Source: Methylococcales bacterium
Lineage (GTDB): Bacteria; Pseudomonadota; Gammaproteobacteria; Methylococcales; Methylomonadaceae
Length of the DNA stretch: 64,000 bases
NCBI GenBank assembly: GCA_028707085.1
Contig: JAQTUW010000002.1
Span: forward strand, 62,001 to 126,000
Direction: 5' to 3'
The notes beneath the pieces are model-generated. The model was not told the origin of the DNA. It worked only from the letters and a program-made list of their open reading frames with translations, and made no database searches. Shown piece after piece: positions 49,653 through 57,157 of this stretch (position 1 is the first letter of the stretch; each line of letters starts with the position of its first letter). Both the position numbers and the translations under genes were made by a program.

Positions 49653-50791
49653 AAGTTTTGGGCGCCACAGTAAAACAGCGATTCCGGCTTATTGTCTGCT
49701 GCTGCCTGCATATGCTGGCGGCAGGCGGCGATTTTGTCCGCGCCGACAATACCGACAATGGCTATCAACTGGGCCGCGGCTATGCGCTGGGCGAAACCGG
49801 CATTACTTTGGGCGGCTATGCCAGCACCCATCTACAGGCGCTAGGCCGGGATCCCTGGAACTGGAATATCAGCAGCCTGAGCGCATTTGTCAGTTGGGAT
49901 AGCGGCTCGAAATTACGGTTTTTCTCGGAGACTGAAGTTGAAAACGCGCTGTCCACCAATGACAATCACAATCTGACCACCAACTTCACCAGCCTACATA
50001 TCGAACGGCTCTATCTGGATTATCTGCTCAATAATCAGGTGACCATCCGGGTAGGCAAAATGTTGACGCCCATAGGCCAGTGGAACCAGATCCATGTCGA
50101 TCCGCTGGTCTGGACCACCAGCCGTCCGGTCGCCACCACCAATCTGTTTTCAAACTATGCTTCCGGCGTCATGCTGCAGGGCACTGTGCTGCTGGGTAAG
50201 CGCTTGCTGGAATATTCGGTTTACAGCGATTACAGCGCCGTGCTCGACCCCAGCACCAGCCGGGTTCAGGGACCTGTTTTCGATAACGCCCAGGGGCTGC
50301 GGTTACGTTATGAAGTCACCGACACATTAAAACTCGGTTTATCGTATGCCGATTTTGCCTTGCTGAACAGCACCAGTATCAGAAATCATCTGCTAGGCAT
50401 GGATTTGGCTTGGTCTTATCAGCGTTTCGCCATCAATAGCGAAGTTGTCTTAAACATGAAGGATCCCGGCACCGACGGCAGAAGATATAGCCATGATGCC
50501 GACGAGCTTGATTTTTCCAATAAATCAGCCACTCTGAACGCCTGGCAAGGTTATATTCAGGGTGTTGCGCCACTCGTAAACTCTGTTTATGCAGTGGCGC
50601 GTTACGAGTTTTTCGATCAGGATAACCGCGGATTCAATCCGGCCAACCGCAAATTCGGACAGGCCGAGGTATTTGGACTGGCTTATCGGCCCATGCCGCC
50701 AGTGGTCTGGAAACTGGAATACCGGTTGGGGAAAAACAATGCTCAACTAGCGCCTGACGGCTTACTGGCATCCTTTGCGGTGTTGTTTTAA
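49649..50791 (+). CDS. Porin-like outer membrane protein
   Basis: The 380-residue protein has a signal peptide (LIVCCCLHMLAAGGDFVRA) and many amphipathic beta strands with aromatic girdles, ending in Phe (LASFAVLF) as expected for outer-membrane barrels. IRVGKMLTPIGQWNQIHVDP resembles phosphate/anion-selective or OprP/FmdC-like porins. It is embedded between the response regulator (4-bp overlap) and the PstS-like gene (1-nt overlap), so it belongs to the same operon. The substrate is inferred only from context. Confidence 0.8.
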   Translation: MKVLGATVKQRFRLIVCCCLHMLAAGGDFVRADNTDNGYQLGRGYALGETGITLGGYASTHLQALGRDPWNWNISSLSAFVSWDSGSKLRFFSETEVENALSTNDNHNLTTNFTSLHIERLYLDYLLNNQVTIRVGKMLTPIGQWNQIHVDPLVWTTSRPVATTNLFSNYASGVMLQGTVLLGKRLLEYSVYSDYSAVLDPSTSRVQGPVFDNAQGLRLRYEVTDTLKLGLSYADFALLNSTSIRNHLLGMDLAWSYQRFAINSEVVLNMKDPGTDGRRYSHDADELDFSNKSATLNAWQGYIQGVAPLVNSVYAVARYEFFDQDNRGFNPANRKFGQAEVFGLAYRPMPPVVWKLEYRLGKNNAQLAPDGLLASFAVLF

Positions 50792-51243
50792 TGAGCCGTT
50801 TTCGCCTGTTCATCATGCTGTTTTATATCATCTGGCTGGCCGGCATTCCTCGGCCCGGCTTAACCCAGGAAGCCATCGCCATCATCACCCAACGCGACAA
50901 CACTATAAACAGCATTAATCTTGAAACCCTGAAGCTGGTTTATTTACGCAAACTGATGCTGGATAGCAGCGGCAACCGCTGGATTCCTTTAAATTTACCT
51001 TCATCCAGCGATTTGCGTCAGGAAGTCTCCGGCATACTATTCAAAAAGCGGCCGGAAGACATGGAAGACTACTGGAATGAACAGTATTTTCAGGGCATAA
51101 GCCCCCCCAAGGTTCTGGCCTCCGAAGAAGCCATGCTGCGATTTGTGACCATCACCCCAGGCGCAATCGGTTATGTACACAAGCATCTGGTCGATAACAG
51201 AGTCAAAGTGTTAAAAATAATTTCCACGGCTGAAGACAACTGA
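50791..51243 (+). CDS. Small periplasmic phosphate-binding-like (PstS-like) protein
   Basis: The 150-residue secreted protein has a signal peptide (FIMLFYIIWLAGIPRPGLTQ) and the abbreviated PBP-like fold seen in 'phosphate ABC transporter substrate-binding' paralogs: NSINLETLKLVYLRKLMLDS, a WIPLNLP strand, LFKKRPEDMEDYWNEQYFQG and TPGAIGYVHKHL. It is too short for a full transporter SBP and no ABC transporter is adjacent. In other bacteria such proteins occur with porins and sensory proteins. It may present ligand to the kinase; that is inference. Confidence 0.8.
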   Translation: MSRFRLFIMLFYIIWLAGIPRPGLTQEAIAIITQRDNTINSINLETLKLVYLRKLMLDSSGNRWIPLNLPSSSDLRQEVSGILFKKRPEDMEDYWNEQYFQGISPPKVLASEEAMLRFVTITPGAIGYVHKHLVDNRVKVLKIISTAEDN

Positions 51244-51579
51244 CATCCGGCTGGAAAGTCCTTACCGGTTCCATACCTTTTTTGCATACTTCACTTGCAG
51301 CTTCTGCAAATACGGTATGGCCATAACATCTCCATCTCAAAGAAAAATCCATTACTTTCAATAGAGTATATATTGGCATTCTTTATGCTTTATCAGGTTT
51401 GCAATGACGCAGTTTTATTACCAGGCGGCATTGCACTCCCTGACAGGGTATTTTATTGCCAACCGTTTTCAACAGCATTGGCGCGAAGCGCAAATAAAAT
51501 CGAAACTGTCTGCGGAGAGGGAAAAGACATTCGCCCGAAAATCGGACGATTTGAAATTTTTAGAATCATGGAGACTACA
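51244..51579. other. Intergenic region with sigma-54 promoter upstream of the secreted protein
   Basis: About 336 bp separate the PstS-like gene from the secreted-protein gene. The main feature is the -24/-12 promoter at 51374-51390. Its -24 GG is 205 bp before the start codon, so a long leader would result. An in-frame extension upstream of 51580 has no ribosome site and is not used. Confidence 0.6.
51374..51390 (+). promoter_or_regulatory. Candidate sigma-54 promoter (-24/-12)
   Basis: TGGCAT-N5-ATGCT resembles the consensus TGGCAC-N5-TTGCA. The invariant GG (51375-51376) and GC (51387-51388) are separated by exactly 10 bp. It lies 1.7 kb downstream of the sigma-54 activator gene and upstream of the secreted-protein gene on the same strand. 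Confidence 0.6.
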
Positions 51580-52188
51580 ATGAAATTTACAGCAAAAATC
51601 TTATCAGCCGCTTTGGCTTCCACCCTGCTGCTCGGCATGAGTTCATCCGCTTTTGCGGAAAGAGGCCATGAAAGAGGCCATTCATATTCCAGAAACCCAA
51701 CATTGGGCACCACCCCTTCCACGCCTACCACCCCTGCTTCTACCGTCACCCGTCTTGGCGCAACACTGGTCGGCGGCGTAGGATCGACAGCAACCGGTTC
51801 GATTCAATATACCTACAACACCAGCGGTGCGGGCAATCTGCAAGCCAGAATTCATTTGCCGGTTGACGGCGTCACCATTGCGGACAGCAACACTGCAGTC
51901 AGCGACACCGTTACATTGACCATCAGCAACGGCGGCACAGTCGTCGCAAGCTATACGCTGGCAATCAGCGACCTCGATTTTACTTATAGCGGCGTCAGCA
52001 CTACAGTGACTGAAACGGCCGAATATTCGCTGGCTGCTTCTGATAATGGCGCCACCTACACCGTCACCCTCGGCAGCGGCGCAGAAACCGCACTGCCTGT
52101 ACTGGCAGCGGCCTATACCGTGAGTATTTCCGTAAATGGCGGCGCAGCCGTTCTGACCGGCACTCTGGCGACTGCTACGGGTTACTAA
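51580..52188 (+). CDS. Secreted Ser/Thr-rich beta protein of unknown function
   Basis: The start at 51580 has GGAG 6 nt upstream and opens a signal peptide ending SSAFA-ERGHERG; 202 residues in all. A His/Arg-rich stretch (ERGHERGHSYSRN) and a TPSTPTTPAST linker lead into a ~150-residue all-beta domain rich in Thr, Ser, Gly and Ala (TGSIQYTYNTSGAGNLQARI, VSDTVTLTISNGGTVVASYT). No cysteine and no PEP-CTERM tail are present. No family was recognised. It follows the sigma-54-type promoter and is the likely output of the two-component system. Its last codons are the first copy of a tandem repeat. Confidence 0.75.
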   Translation: MKFTAKILSAALASTLLLGMSSSAFAERGHERGHSYSRNPTLGTTPSTPTTPASTVTRLGATLVGGVGSTATGSIQYTYNTSGAGNLQARIHLPVDGVTIADSNTAVSDTVTLTISNGGTVVASYTLAISDLDFTYSGVSTTVTETAEYSLAASDNGATYTVTLGSGAETALPVLAAAYTVSISVNGGAAVLTGTLATATGY

Positions 52189-52408
52189 GCTGAACCCGGC
52201 ATGCATGGCGCGGATTCCTACCCCGATCAAGGAATCCCGCACCGCGCCTGCCGTTACTACGGCTTATTAAGCTGAACCAGCACTGCACGGCGCGAATTCC
52301 TACCCCGATCAAGGCATCGCACCGCGTCTGTCGTTACTACGGCTTATTAAGCTGAACCAGCACTGCACGGTGCGAATTCCTACCCCGATCAAGGAATCGC
52401 ACCGTGCC
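52169..52408. repeat. Three-copy ~80-bp tandem repeat, each with a terminator-sized hairpin
   Basis: Copies start near 52169, 52251 and 52331 (periods about 82 and 80 bp). Each contains TTAAGCTGAACC-like sequence, then a hairpin around the shared loop ACCCCGATCA. In copy 3 the stem has 16 bp with one bulge (52365-52381 with 52392-52407). In copy 1 the inner ATTCCT/AGGAAT and outer GGCGCGG/CCGCGCC arms are intact. Copy 1 includes the last codons and stop of the secreted-protein gene, so the array arose by duplication of its 3' end. The hairpins may stack as terminators or RNA protectors. Confidence 0.8.
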
Positions 52409-52458
52409 TTCCCTACTGGCGTTTAACGGCTCAAATCCTAAATCAACTTTCTAAAACC

Positions 52459-53403
52459 ATGGACTTTTTATATCTGCCTGCCCATAAAATTCGGTTAAAA
52501 CCCATCCTGGCCGGGTTATTGGCGCTGGCATCTATGGATGCGCATGCCCTGACCATAAACGGCATCTTTTTTAGCGGCGTGACAGCCGCAGAACAATCTG
52601 CATTCAATTATGCCGCGTCGCAATTCGAAAGCATGTTCTCCAACAATATCACCGTCAATATTGATGTGCAGCCGGTCAGCGGCGTCAGTTATCTGGGGGC
52701 CGCCTCCGCCAATCTTTCACTTTTCAATACTTCTTCCTACAATCAGATCGCCACAGCCATTACCGCCGCCGACAGTCAGGCCAGCCTGCCCGGCACTATT
52801 TCCTTCGGCTCTACAAACTATATCGCCATGACCTATGCGGAAGCCGAGGCGTTAAATCTGACCGGAAATAATCCATACGCCATAGCAGGCACTTTTACTT
52901 TCAACACAACTTACCAGTACAGCACCGATCCCAATAATCAGGCCGTTGCGGGAGAATACGACTTTATTGGCGTTGCAGAACATGAGATTGCCCATCTGCT
53001 GGGCAGAATTCCAGGACTGGATAGCAGCCTGTCCAACGGCGCCACTTATTTAACCCCGCTCGACTTCTTTCGTTATACGGATGTGCTGGGACAGCCGACA
53101 TCATCACCCACGGCGATTAACGGCGCTTATTTTTCAATAAACGGCGGCGTCACAAATTCGCAGACATTCAGCAGCAGTTCCGATTATTCGGACTGGGCCG
53201 GTTCAAATCCGTCCGATCCCTTCAACGCAATTACTACTTCCGGCGTGAACAATGGCGCCATGACTACTGCGGACATCCAGGTCATGCAGGCCCTGGGCTA
53301 TACGCTGGTTCCGCTGCCCATACCGGCCGCCAGCGGCTTATTTATGGCCGGCTGTCTGGGGCTGATGATCATTGCCGTCCGCCGCAGGCCGTTTGGAGGC
53401 TAA
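52459..53403 (+). CDS. Secreted PEP-CTERM-type metalloprotease-like protein with intact HEIAH motif
   Basis: The 314-residue protein has a signal peptide ending SMDAHA-LTIN. HEIAHLLGR at about residue 175 supplies the HExxH zinc motif. It is followed by LDFFRYT, YFSINGG and SDWAG blocks that align with LDLYRY, LSLDGG and GDWYG of the protein at 4148-5206. The C-terminus has VPLP, a hydrophobic helix and RRRP, a sorting signal of the exosortase type. It is probably an exported zinc-dependent enzyme or adhesive protein processed by exosortase. The gene lies downstream of the hairpin array, so it probably has its own promoter. Confidence 0.85.
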   Translation: MDFLYLPAHKIRLKPILAGLLALASMDAHALTINGIFFSGVTAAEQSAFNYAASQFESMFSNNITVNIDVQPVSGVSYLGAASANLSLFNTSSYNQIATAITAADSQASLPGTISFGSTNYIAMTYAEAEALNLTGNNPYAIAGTFTFNTTYQYSTDPNNQAVAGEYDFIGVAEHEIAHLLGRIPGLDSSLSNGATYLTPLDFFRYTDVLGQPTSSPTAINGAYFSINGGVTNSQTFSSSSDYSDWAGSNPSDPFNAITTSGVNNGAMTTADIQVMQALGYTLVPLPIPAASGLFMAGCLGLMIIAVRRRPFGG

Positions 53404-53515
53404 AATATAAGGTCTTTTACACCGCTCTCCAGTCCCCGGGGCATTCACGACCCGTTGCCGCCTGAACCGTTTCTTTTGCACTATTCAACGTCTGGTTAAC
53501 GGTACTTTCAGGCAG

Positions 53516-54265
53516 TTAATGATTGATGATGAAATTGACCAGAATGATGACCGAATCATCATGATTGGTTGCGCTAAAGCGCCATTTTTTCAGGGTGTTG
53601 GCTACGGCTTCGTCAAGAATTTTATGGCTACTGCCGCGCACGATCTCCACGCCTTTGTTAAGTCCTTTGCCGGAAACATGCACCCGCACGATAGTCGTAC
53701 CCTGATAACCCAGGAACAGCGCCATTTCCGGATATTCCGGGCTTGGGTTGTGTTCATCGCTTTCCGGAAAATTGTCCCGGGCGTTGGGTGTTTTGGGATG
53801 GCCTGGAAAAACTGCCGAAGCGACAGTCTGCGTGGTTCGCGTACCCGGAACAGTTTTGACCTCTCTGGAAACTTTTGGATTGGGCTGGGATTCTATTATC
53901 CGCTGCAGTTCGGCGAGCTCCATTTGCTGCTGTTTGGCAGGCGGCGATTTTTCCGGCGACTTTTCCGTCTGCTTATTTGGTTTTTTTGCCTGGGTTTTAT
54001 CTGGACTCGGGTTTTGCGCCGGTTTGCTGGCCGGAATCGGCTTGTCGGTGGCGGTATCGCCCTTAGACAGCAGGGAAACTTCCAGCTTGAACGGCGTTGC
54101 CTGCGAGACCGTTTGCGGCTGCGGCTGGCGAAAGAACAATAACCAGATGGCGGCATGCAGCAATATCACTAAAATCGCCAGCAAAATCAACATTCTCTCT
54201 GGCCGTTCCTGTAACAGGGCCGAGGATGCCGAACCGGTTGTCATGTCTTTCGTCACGCCTCTCAT
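53516..54265 (-). CDS. TonB-like energy transducer
   Basis: The 249-residue protein has an N-terminal membrane helix (ILLAILVILLHAAIWLLFF, about 27-45), a long Pro/Lys-rich periplasmic spacer (PIPASKPAQNPSPDKTQAKK and beyond) and a C-terminal TonB domain (SPEYPEMALFLGYQGTTIVR...ANTLKKWRFS). This is the classic TonB layout that couples ExbBD to outer-membrane receptors. No exbB or exbD is adjacent. An ATG at 54244 (MTTGSASSALL) is an alternative start. Confidence 0.9.
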   Translation of the reverse strand: MRGVTKDMTTGSASSALLQERPERMLILLAILVILLHAAIWLLFFRQPQPQTVSQATPFKLEVSLLSKGDTATDKPIPASKPAQNPSPDKTQAKKPNKQTEKSPEKSPPAKQQQMELAELQRIIESQPNPKVSREVKTVPGTRTTQTVASAVFPGHPKTPNARDNFPESDEHNPSPEYPEMALFLGYQGTTIVRVHVSGKGLNKGVEIVRGSSHKILDEAVANTLKKWRFSATNHDDSVIILVNFIINH

Positions 54266-54634
54266 GTCATGCCAGCCTTATCCAGCAAATTGCTCACGTT
54301 TAAATGAGCAATAATACATTCTCCCCGCTTTGCATGCTGTATTTGCAGCAAATAAATTTAGCGGCCTATCCAGTATTTTTTATCTGTTTATGAAGGAGGA
54401 ACCGCAGGCGGCAGACACGGCATGGTCTATCTGCCGAAGAAGGGAGGGAACGGGCGAAATACCGGCGCACATCGAATTCCGGAATTTTATGCCCTCGATA
54501 AAATCCGCAGGGCAGAAGTGCAAGGCTGAAGACTGTATCGAACGAATCAGAGACACAGCGAGCCTGATAGTTAACCAGACATGTAAATACGAATAAGATC
54601 TACCTATCTGATGCGGGGGTATTTTGACAGAAGT
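54266..54634. other. Intergenic region between tonB-like gene and bfd
   Basis: About 370 bp, both flanking genes on minus. No supported gene; a frame at 54330-54596 lacks a family match. The right end carries a degraded MITE family 2 fragment that runs into the bfd stop codon. The tonB promoter region (54290-54330) is AT-rich but no clear Fur box was accepted. Confidence 0.45.
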
Positions 54635-54643
54635 TTAAGCGGC
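54603..54643. repeat. Degraded MITE family 2 fragment at the 3' end of bfd
   Basis: The segment GGGGTATTTTGACAGAAG followed by TTTAAGCGGC matches the reverse complement of the inner right part of MITE family 2 with only a few changes, and the preceding CTATCTGATG also aligns. Neither CTAG-flanked end is present. The bfd stop codon (54635-54637) lies inside the fragment. Confidence 0.65.
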
Positions 54644-54826
54644 CTGATCGCTTACAGCAAAGCTTTCATTGGCCGTTTTTAGACACTTGCTGGCAAAACG
54701 GGCGCAACGCCCGCAATCCACGGTCACACCTAACTGACGGCGTAAATCCTTGAGACTGGTTGCCCCGTTTTTAGCGGCTTGCTGAATATCACGATCCGTT
54801 ACCGCCTGACACAAACAAACATACAT
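54635..54826 (-). CDS. bfd: Bacterioferritin-associated ferredoxin-like protein
   Basis: The start at 54826 (MYVCLCQAVTDRDIQQAAKN) has GAGGGG 8 nt upstream and gives 63 residues. The [2Fe-2S] ligands are CLC near the start and CGRCARFASKC near residue 37-47, as in Bfd, which reduces bacterioferritin iron for release. A Fur-type operator overlaps its promoter region. The C-terminal residues lie in a MITE remnant and may differ from relatives. Confidence 0.88.
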   Translation of the reverse strand: MYVCLCQAVTDRDIQQAAKNGATSLKDLRRQLGVTVDCGRCARFASKCLKTANESFAVSDQAA

Positions 54827-54857
54827 GAAAAAACCCCTCTGCATTAGCACGCAATTG

Positions 54858-54876
54858 TTGAGAAGCATTCTCATTT
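54858..54876 (-). promoter_or_regulatory. Fur-box-like operator upstream of bfd
   Basis: On the minus strand the site reads AAATGAGAATGCTTCTCAA, matching the Fur core repeat TGAGAAT-n-ATTCTCA with few mismatches. It lies 32 bp upstream of the start codon, suiting iron repression of bfd. Confidence 0.6.
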
Positions 54877-54953
54877 AGTTTCCATCTATTGTCAAGCCCT
54901 AAAATAAAAACTTTCACCGGCAGCCGCCAATGGCTTAATGCGCCGGCCCGCCT

Positions 54954-55601
54954 CTACTTTACCGCCCTGATCAGTTTGATAATATCGCTACTTTGCGGAT
55001 CAATGTAAATTTTCTGAAACGGACATGCCTGAATATTCTTGACGGTCTGCCGGTTTATATTGGCGCCAACCAGCCGCACGACCAGCGGATTCAGCCAGTT
55101 CATAATCGCCGCCATGACTTTATTGCTGCTCAATACATGCTCAAGCAACAACAATTGTCCGCCGGGTTTCAAAATTCGGTACAACTCCTTCAGCGCCTTG
55201 CGGGGATGAGGAACCGAACAGAATACAAAACTGGCGATGACCGTATCAAAGCTGTTATCGGCATAACAGACGGATTCGGCATCCATTAGCGCCAGATCGA
55301 CTGCGAGCTGTTTTCTGTCGCGTTTTCTTTGCGCCTGAACCAGCATGTTCGGACTAAAATCGATAGCCGTAACCCGCACATCCGCAGGATAAAAAGCGAA
55401 GTTCTTGCCGGTTCCCACACCTACCTCCAGAATATGGACGCCCGAGACCTGCGCCCATAACCTTTTCCGGAGTCTGTGAAAATAAAGCCCCTCCATGAAC
55501 CCTTCCAGACTGTCAAACCAGGGTGCAAGGCGGTCATAGCGACGACGAATCAGATCGCCGTCGCTCACGGCGGCGTTATTCCGCGATTTGCTGAATACCA
55601 T
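54954..55601 (-). CDS. Class I SAM-dependent methyltransferase
   Basis: The start at 55601 (MVFSKSRNNAAV) gives 215 residues and overlaps the end of the upstream Tim44-like gene by 26 bp. RRRYDRLAPWFDSLEG, motif I ILEVGVGTGKNFAFYP, TAIDFSPNMLVQA and LKPGGQLLLLEHV resemble UbiE-like and phosphatidylethanolamine N-methyltransferase (PmtA-like) enzymes. The substrate remains open. An upstream in-frame ATG at 55664 is less likely because it would lie deep inside the Tim44 gene. Confidence 0.82.
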   Translation of the reverse strand: MVFSKSRNNAAVSDGDLIRRRYDRLAPWFDSLEGFMEGLYFHRLRKRLWAQVSGVHILEVGVGTGKNFAFYPADVRVTAIDFSPNMLVQAQRKRDRKQLAVDLALMDAESVCYADNSFDTVIASFVFCSVPHPRKALKELYRILKPGGQLLLLEHVLSSNKVMAAIMNWLNPLVVRLVGANINRQTVKNIQACPFQKIYIDPQSSDIIKLIRAVK

Positions 55602-56478
55602 CAAGAAACCATTTGGGTTGCTGACTGTTGGCCGGTTTGGCGAAACGCCAGACTTCCCTGACATTTTCGGGCTGGCTATCGTCTTCCCGCATCACGCTAT
55701 TAAACAGCACAGTGGCTTCCAGCATGTTTCCCTCCTGGTGGACATCCAGCAATTCGGCCTTGATGCTCAGCACTTCGGTTTTGTTGGCGGAACCGCTAGC
55801 ACGCAACTGATCCTGAATTTCCGCAAAGACCTTGTCGGTCGTCAGACCGCGAATCGCCGCCAGGTCGCGATTGTCCCAGGATGTCTGCAAATGCCTGAAT
55901 GCCCGCTCCGCACCCGCCAGAAAGCCTGTTTGGTCAAAGTCGGCAGGAATGCCGGCAGTATTGGCATTTGCGGCGTAGCCATCTTTTTTGAACAGTACAT
56001 TCGTATCAAAACCGGCAGGATGATCCGTTTCAGGATGCGTGTTGCGGCCATAGGCATTGGCTACCGGCTGATTTTGCCGTGCGGATCTGGCGGCAAACAG
56101 GCGATAGACCAGATAAGCAATCCCTGCAAACAACAGCATATCCATAAAATTGATATGTTCAAAGGCGCCGCCGAAAAACATTGAGCCCAGCAAACCGCCA
56201 AGCGCCAGACCGCCCAGCATGCCCATCAGGCCGCCGCGACCGGCCATGCCTTGTCTGGCCGTCTGATTTTGCGCGGCAGCCTGGGCCTGTCCCGCCGAGC
56301 GGGAGGGCTGAGCAAAGGAATTGGGGGAGGAAGGGTGCTGATAAGGCTGGCTATAGCTGGGTTTGCTGCCGAAAGAACTACCGCCGCCAAAGCGTCTGGC
56401 CTCTGCGTCGTGGACGCTGGTCAGCATCAGTACGGTACTGACAAACAGAGTGGCAAGAATGCCGGTTTTTTTGTTCAT
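55576..56478 (-). CDS. Tim44-like domain membrane protein
   Basis: The 300-residue protein has a signal sequence (ILATLFVSTVLMLTSVHDAEA), a Gly/Ser/Gln-rich low-complexity stretch (RRFGGGSSFGSKPSYSQPYQ), a Gly-rich hydrophobic segment (GGLMGMLGGLALGGLLGSMF), a membrane helix (FMDMLLFAGIAYLVYRLFAA) and a C-terminal Tim44 fold (GFLAGAERAFRHLQTSWDNR...). It is the common bacterial Tim44-domain protein (COG4395) of unknown role. It precedes the methyltransferase with overlapping ends. Confidence 0.88.
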   Translation of the reverse strand: MNKKTGILATLFVSTVLMLTSVHDAEARRFGGGSSFGSKPSYSQPYQHPSSPNSFAQPSRSAGQAQAAAQNQTARQGMAGRGGLMGMLGGLALGGLLGSMFFGGAFEHINFMDMLLFAGIAYLVYRLFAARSARQNQPVANAYGRNTHPETDHPAGFDTNVLFKKDGYAANANTAGIPADFDQTGFLAGAERAFRHLQTSWDNRDLAAIRGLTTDKVFAEIQDQLRASGSANKTEVLSIKAELLDVHQEGNMLEATVLFNSVMREDDSQPENVREVWRFAKPANSQQPKWFLDGIQQIAE

Positions 56479-56722
56479 GGTTTTTAGTACCTGCTTAAAT
56501 TAAACAAAGGGCTATATGTGCTAATACTGGGGCGTCAAACCGCTCGCCCTTCCCTTGCCGGACTGGCGGGGGACAAATACCTGACCGAACCGGAGCATGA
56601 TTCCGATGCCTGCGCCGATATTCGGACTACAATCGCATTTTTCAACTAGAATAGCGTTTCCTTGCTGTCTATACAACCACTGCATTAGCTAAACACCTTA
56701 TACAGACAATTTAAATCCCTAA

Positions 56723-57115
56723 ATGGTTGCACTCTTTCGCCAATTTCTCGTTGTACTTTTAGTGTTGCTACAGAATGCGACGCCGCTGGTGCATGCGCAT
56801 ACCGGTGGCGATTTTGCGCACAGCGACGGAATTCATCTGCACGAGTTCGAAGCCCTGCGCACCGCCAGCGGCCATTTAGCCCTAACCATGGCGGGCCGCA
56901 GTCAGGACAGCAAAAGCTGTATCGTTACTGTCGGCTCGGCAATCAAGCCTCAGCAGACGGCTTTGGTCAGTTCACCCGGCTGTTTGGGATTGGCCTGGCT
57001 GTCTGTTCCGGTTTTTGCCCGCATCATTGCCTTTCCTCCGCATATTGCCGATTTTACCGCCCCGGTATTTGTCAATCACAACAGTTCCCGCGCCCCGCCC
57101 CTGTTTTTCTGCTAA
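56723..57115 (+). CDS. Small secreted His-rich protein heading the metal efflux operon
   Basis: The 130-residue protein begins with a signal peptide (FLVVLLVLLQNATPLVHA) followed by a His/Asp-rich segment (HTGGDFAHSDGIHLHEFEA), a plausible metal-binding patch. Two Cys lie in the mature part (SKSC, SPGC) and one at the C-terminus. No named family was recognised; similar short periplasmic proteins often precede CzcC genes. It starts 42 bp before the TolC-family gene. Confidence 0.6.
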   Translation: MVALFRQFLVVLLVLLQNATPLVHAHTGGDFAHSDGIHLHEFEALRTASGHLALTMAGRSQDSKSCIVTVGSAIKPQQTALVSSPGCLGLAWLSVPVFARIIAFPPHIADFTAPVFVNHNSSRAPPLFFC

Positions 57116-57157
57116 AAGCCGAACACCTTATGTAACTAAATTGTATTGGAGTGCAAT

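Noticed and set aside
52411..52458. Second sigma-54 promoter before the metalloprotease gene (TGGCGTTTAACGGC)
   Set aside because: GG and GC are separated by 9 rather than 10 bp.
54290..54330. Fur box upstream of the tonB-like gene
   Set aside because: AT-rich sequence with only scattered matches to the Fur repeat; weaker than the bfd site.
54330..54596. Plus-strand frame of 88 codons between tonB and bfd
   Set aside because: The GGAGG present lies inside the frame and not before its start; no domain recognised.
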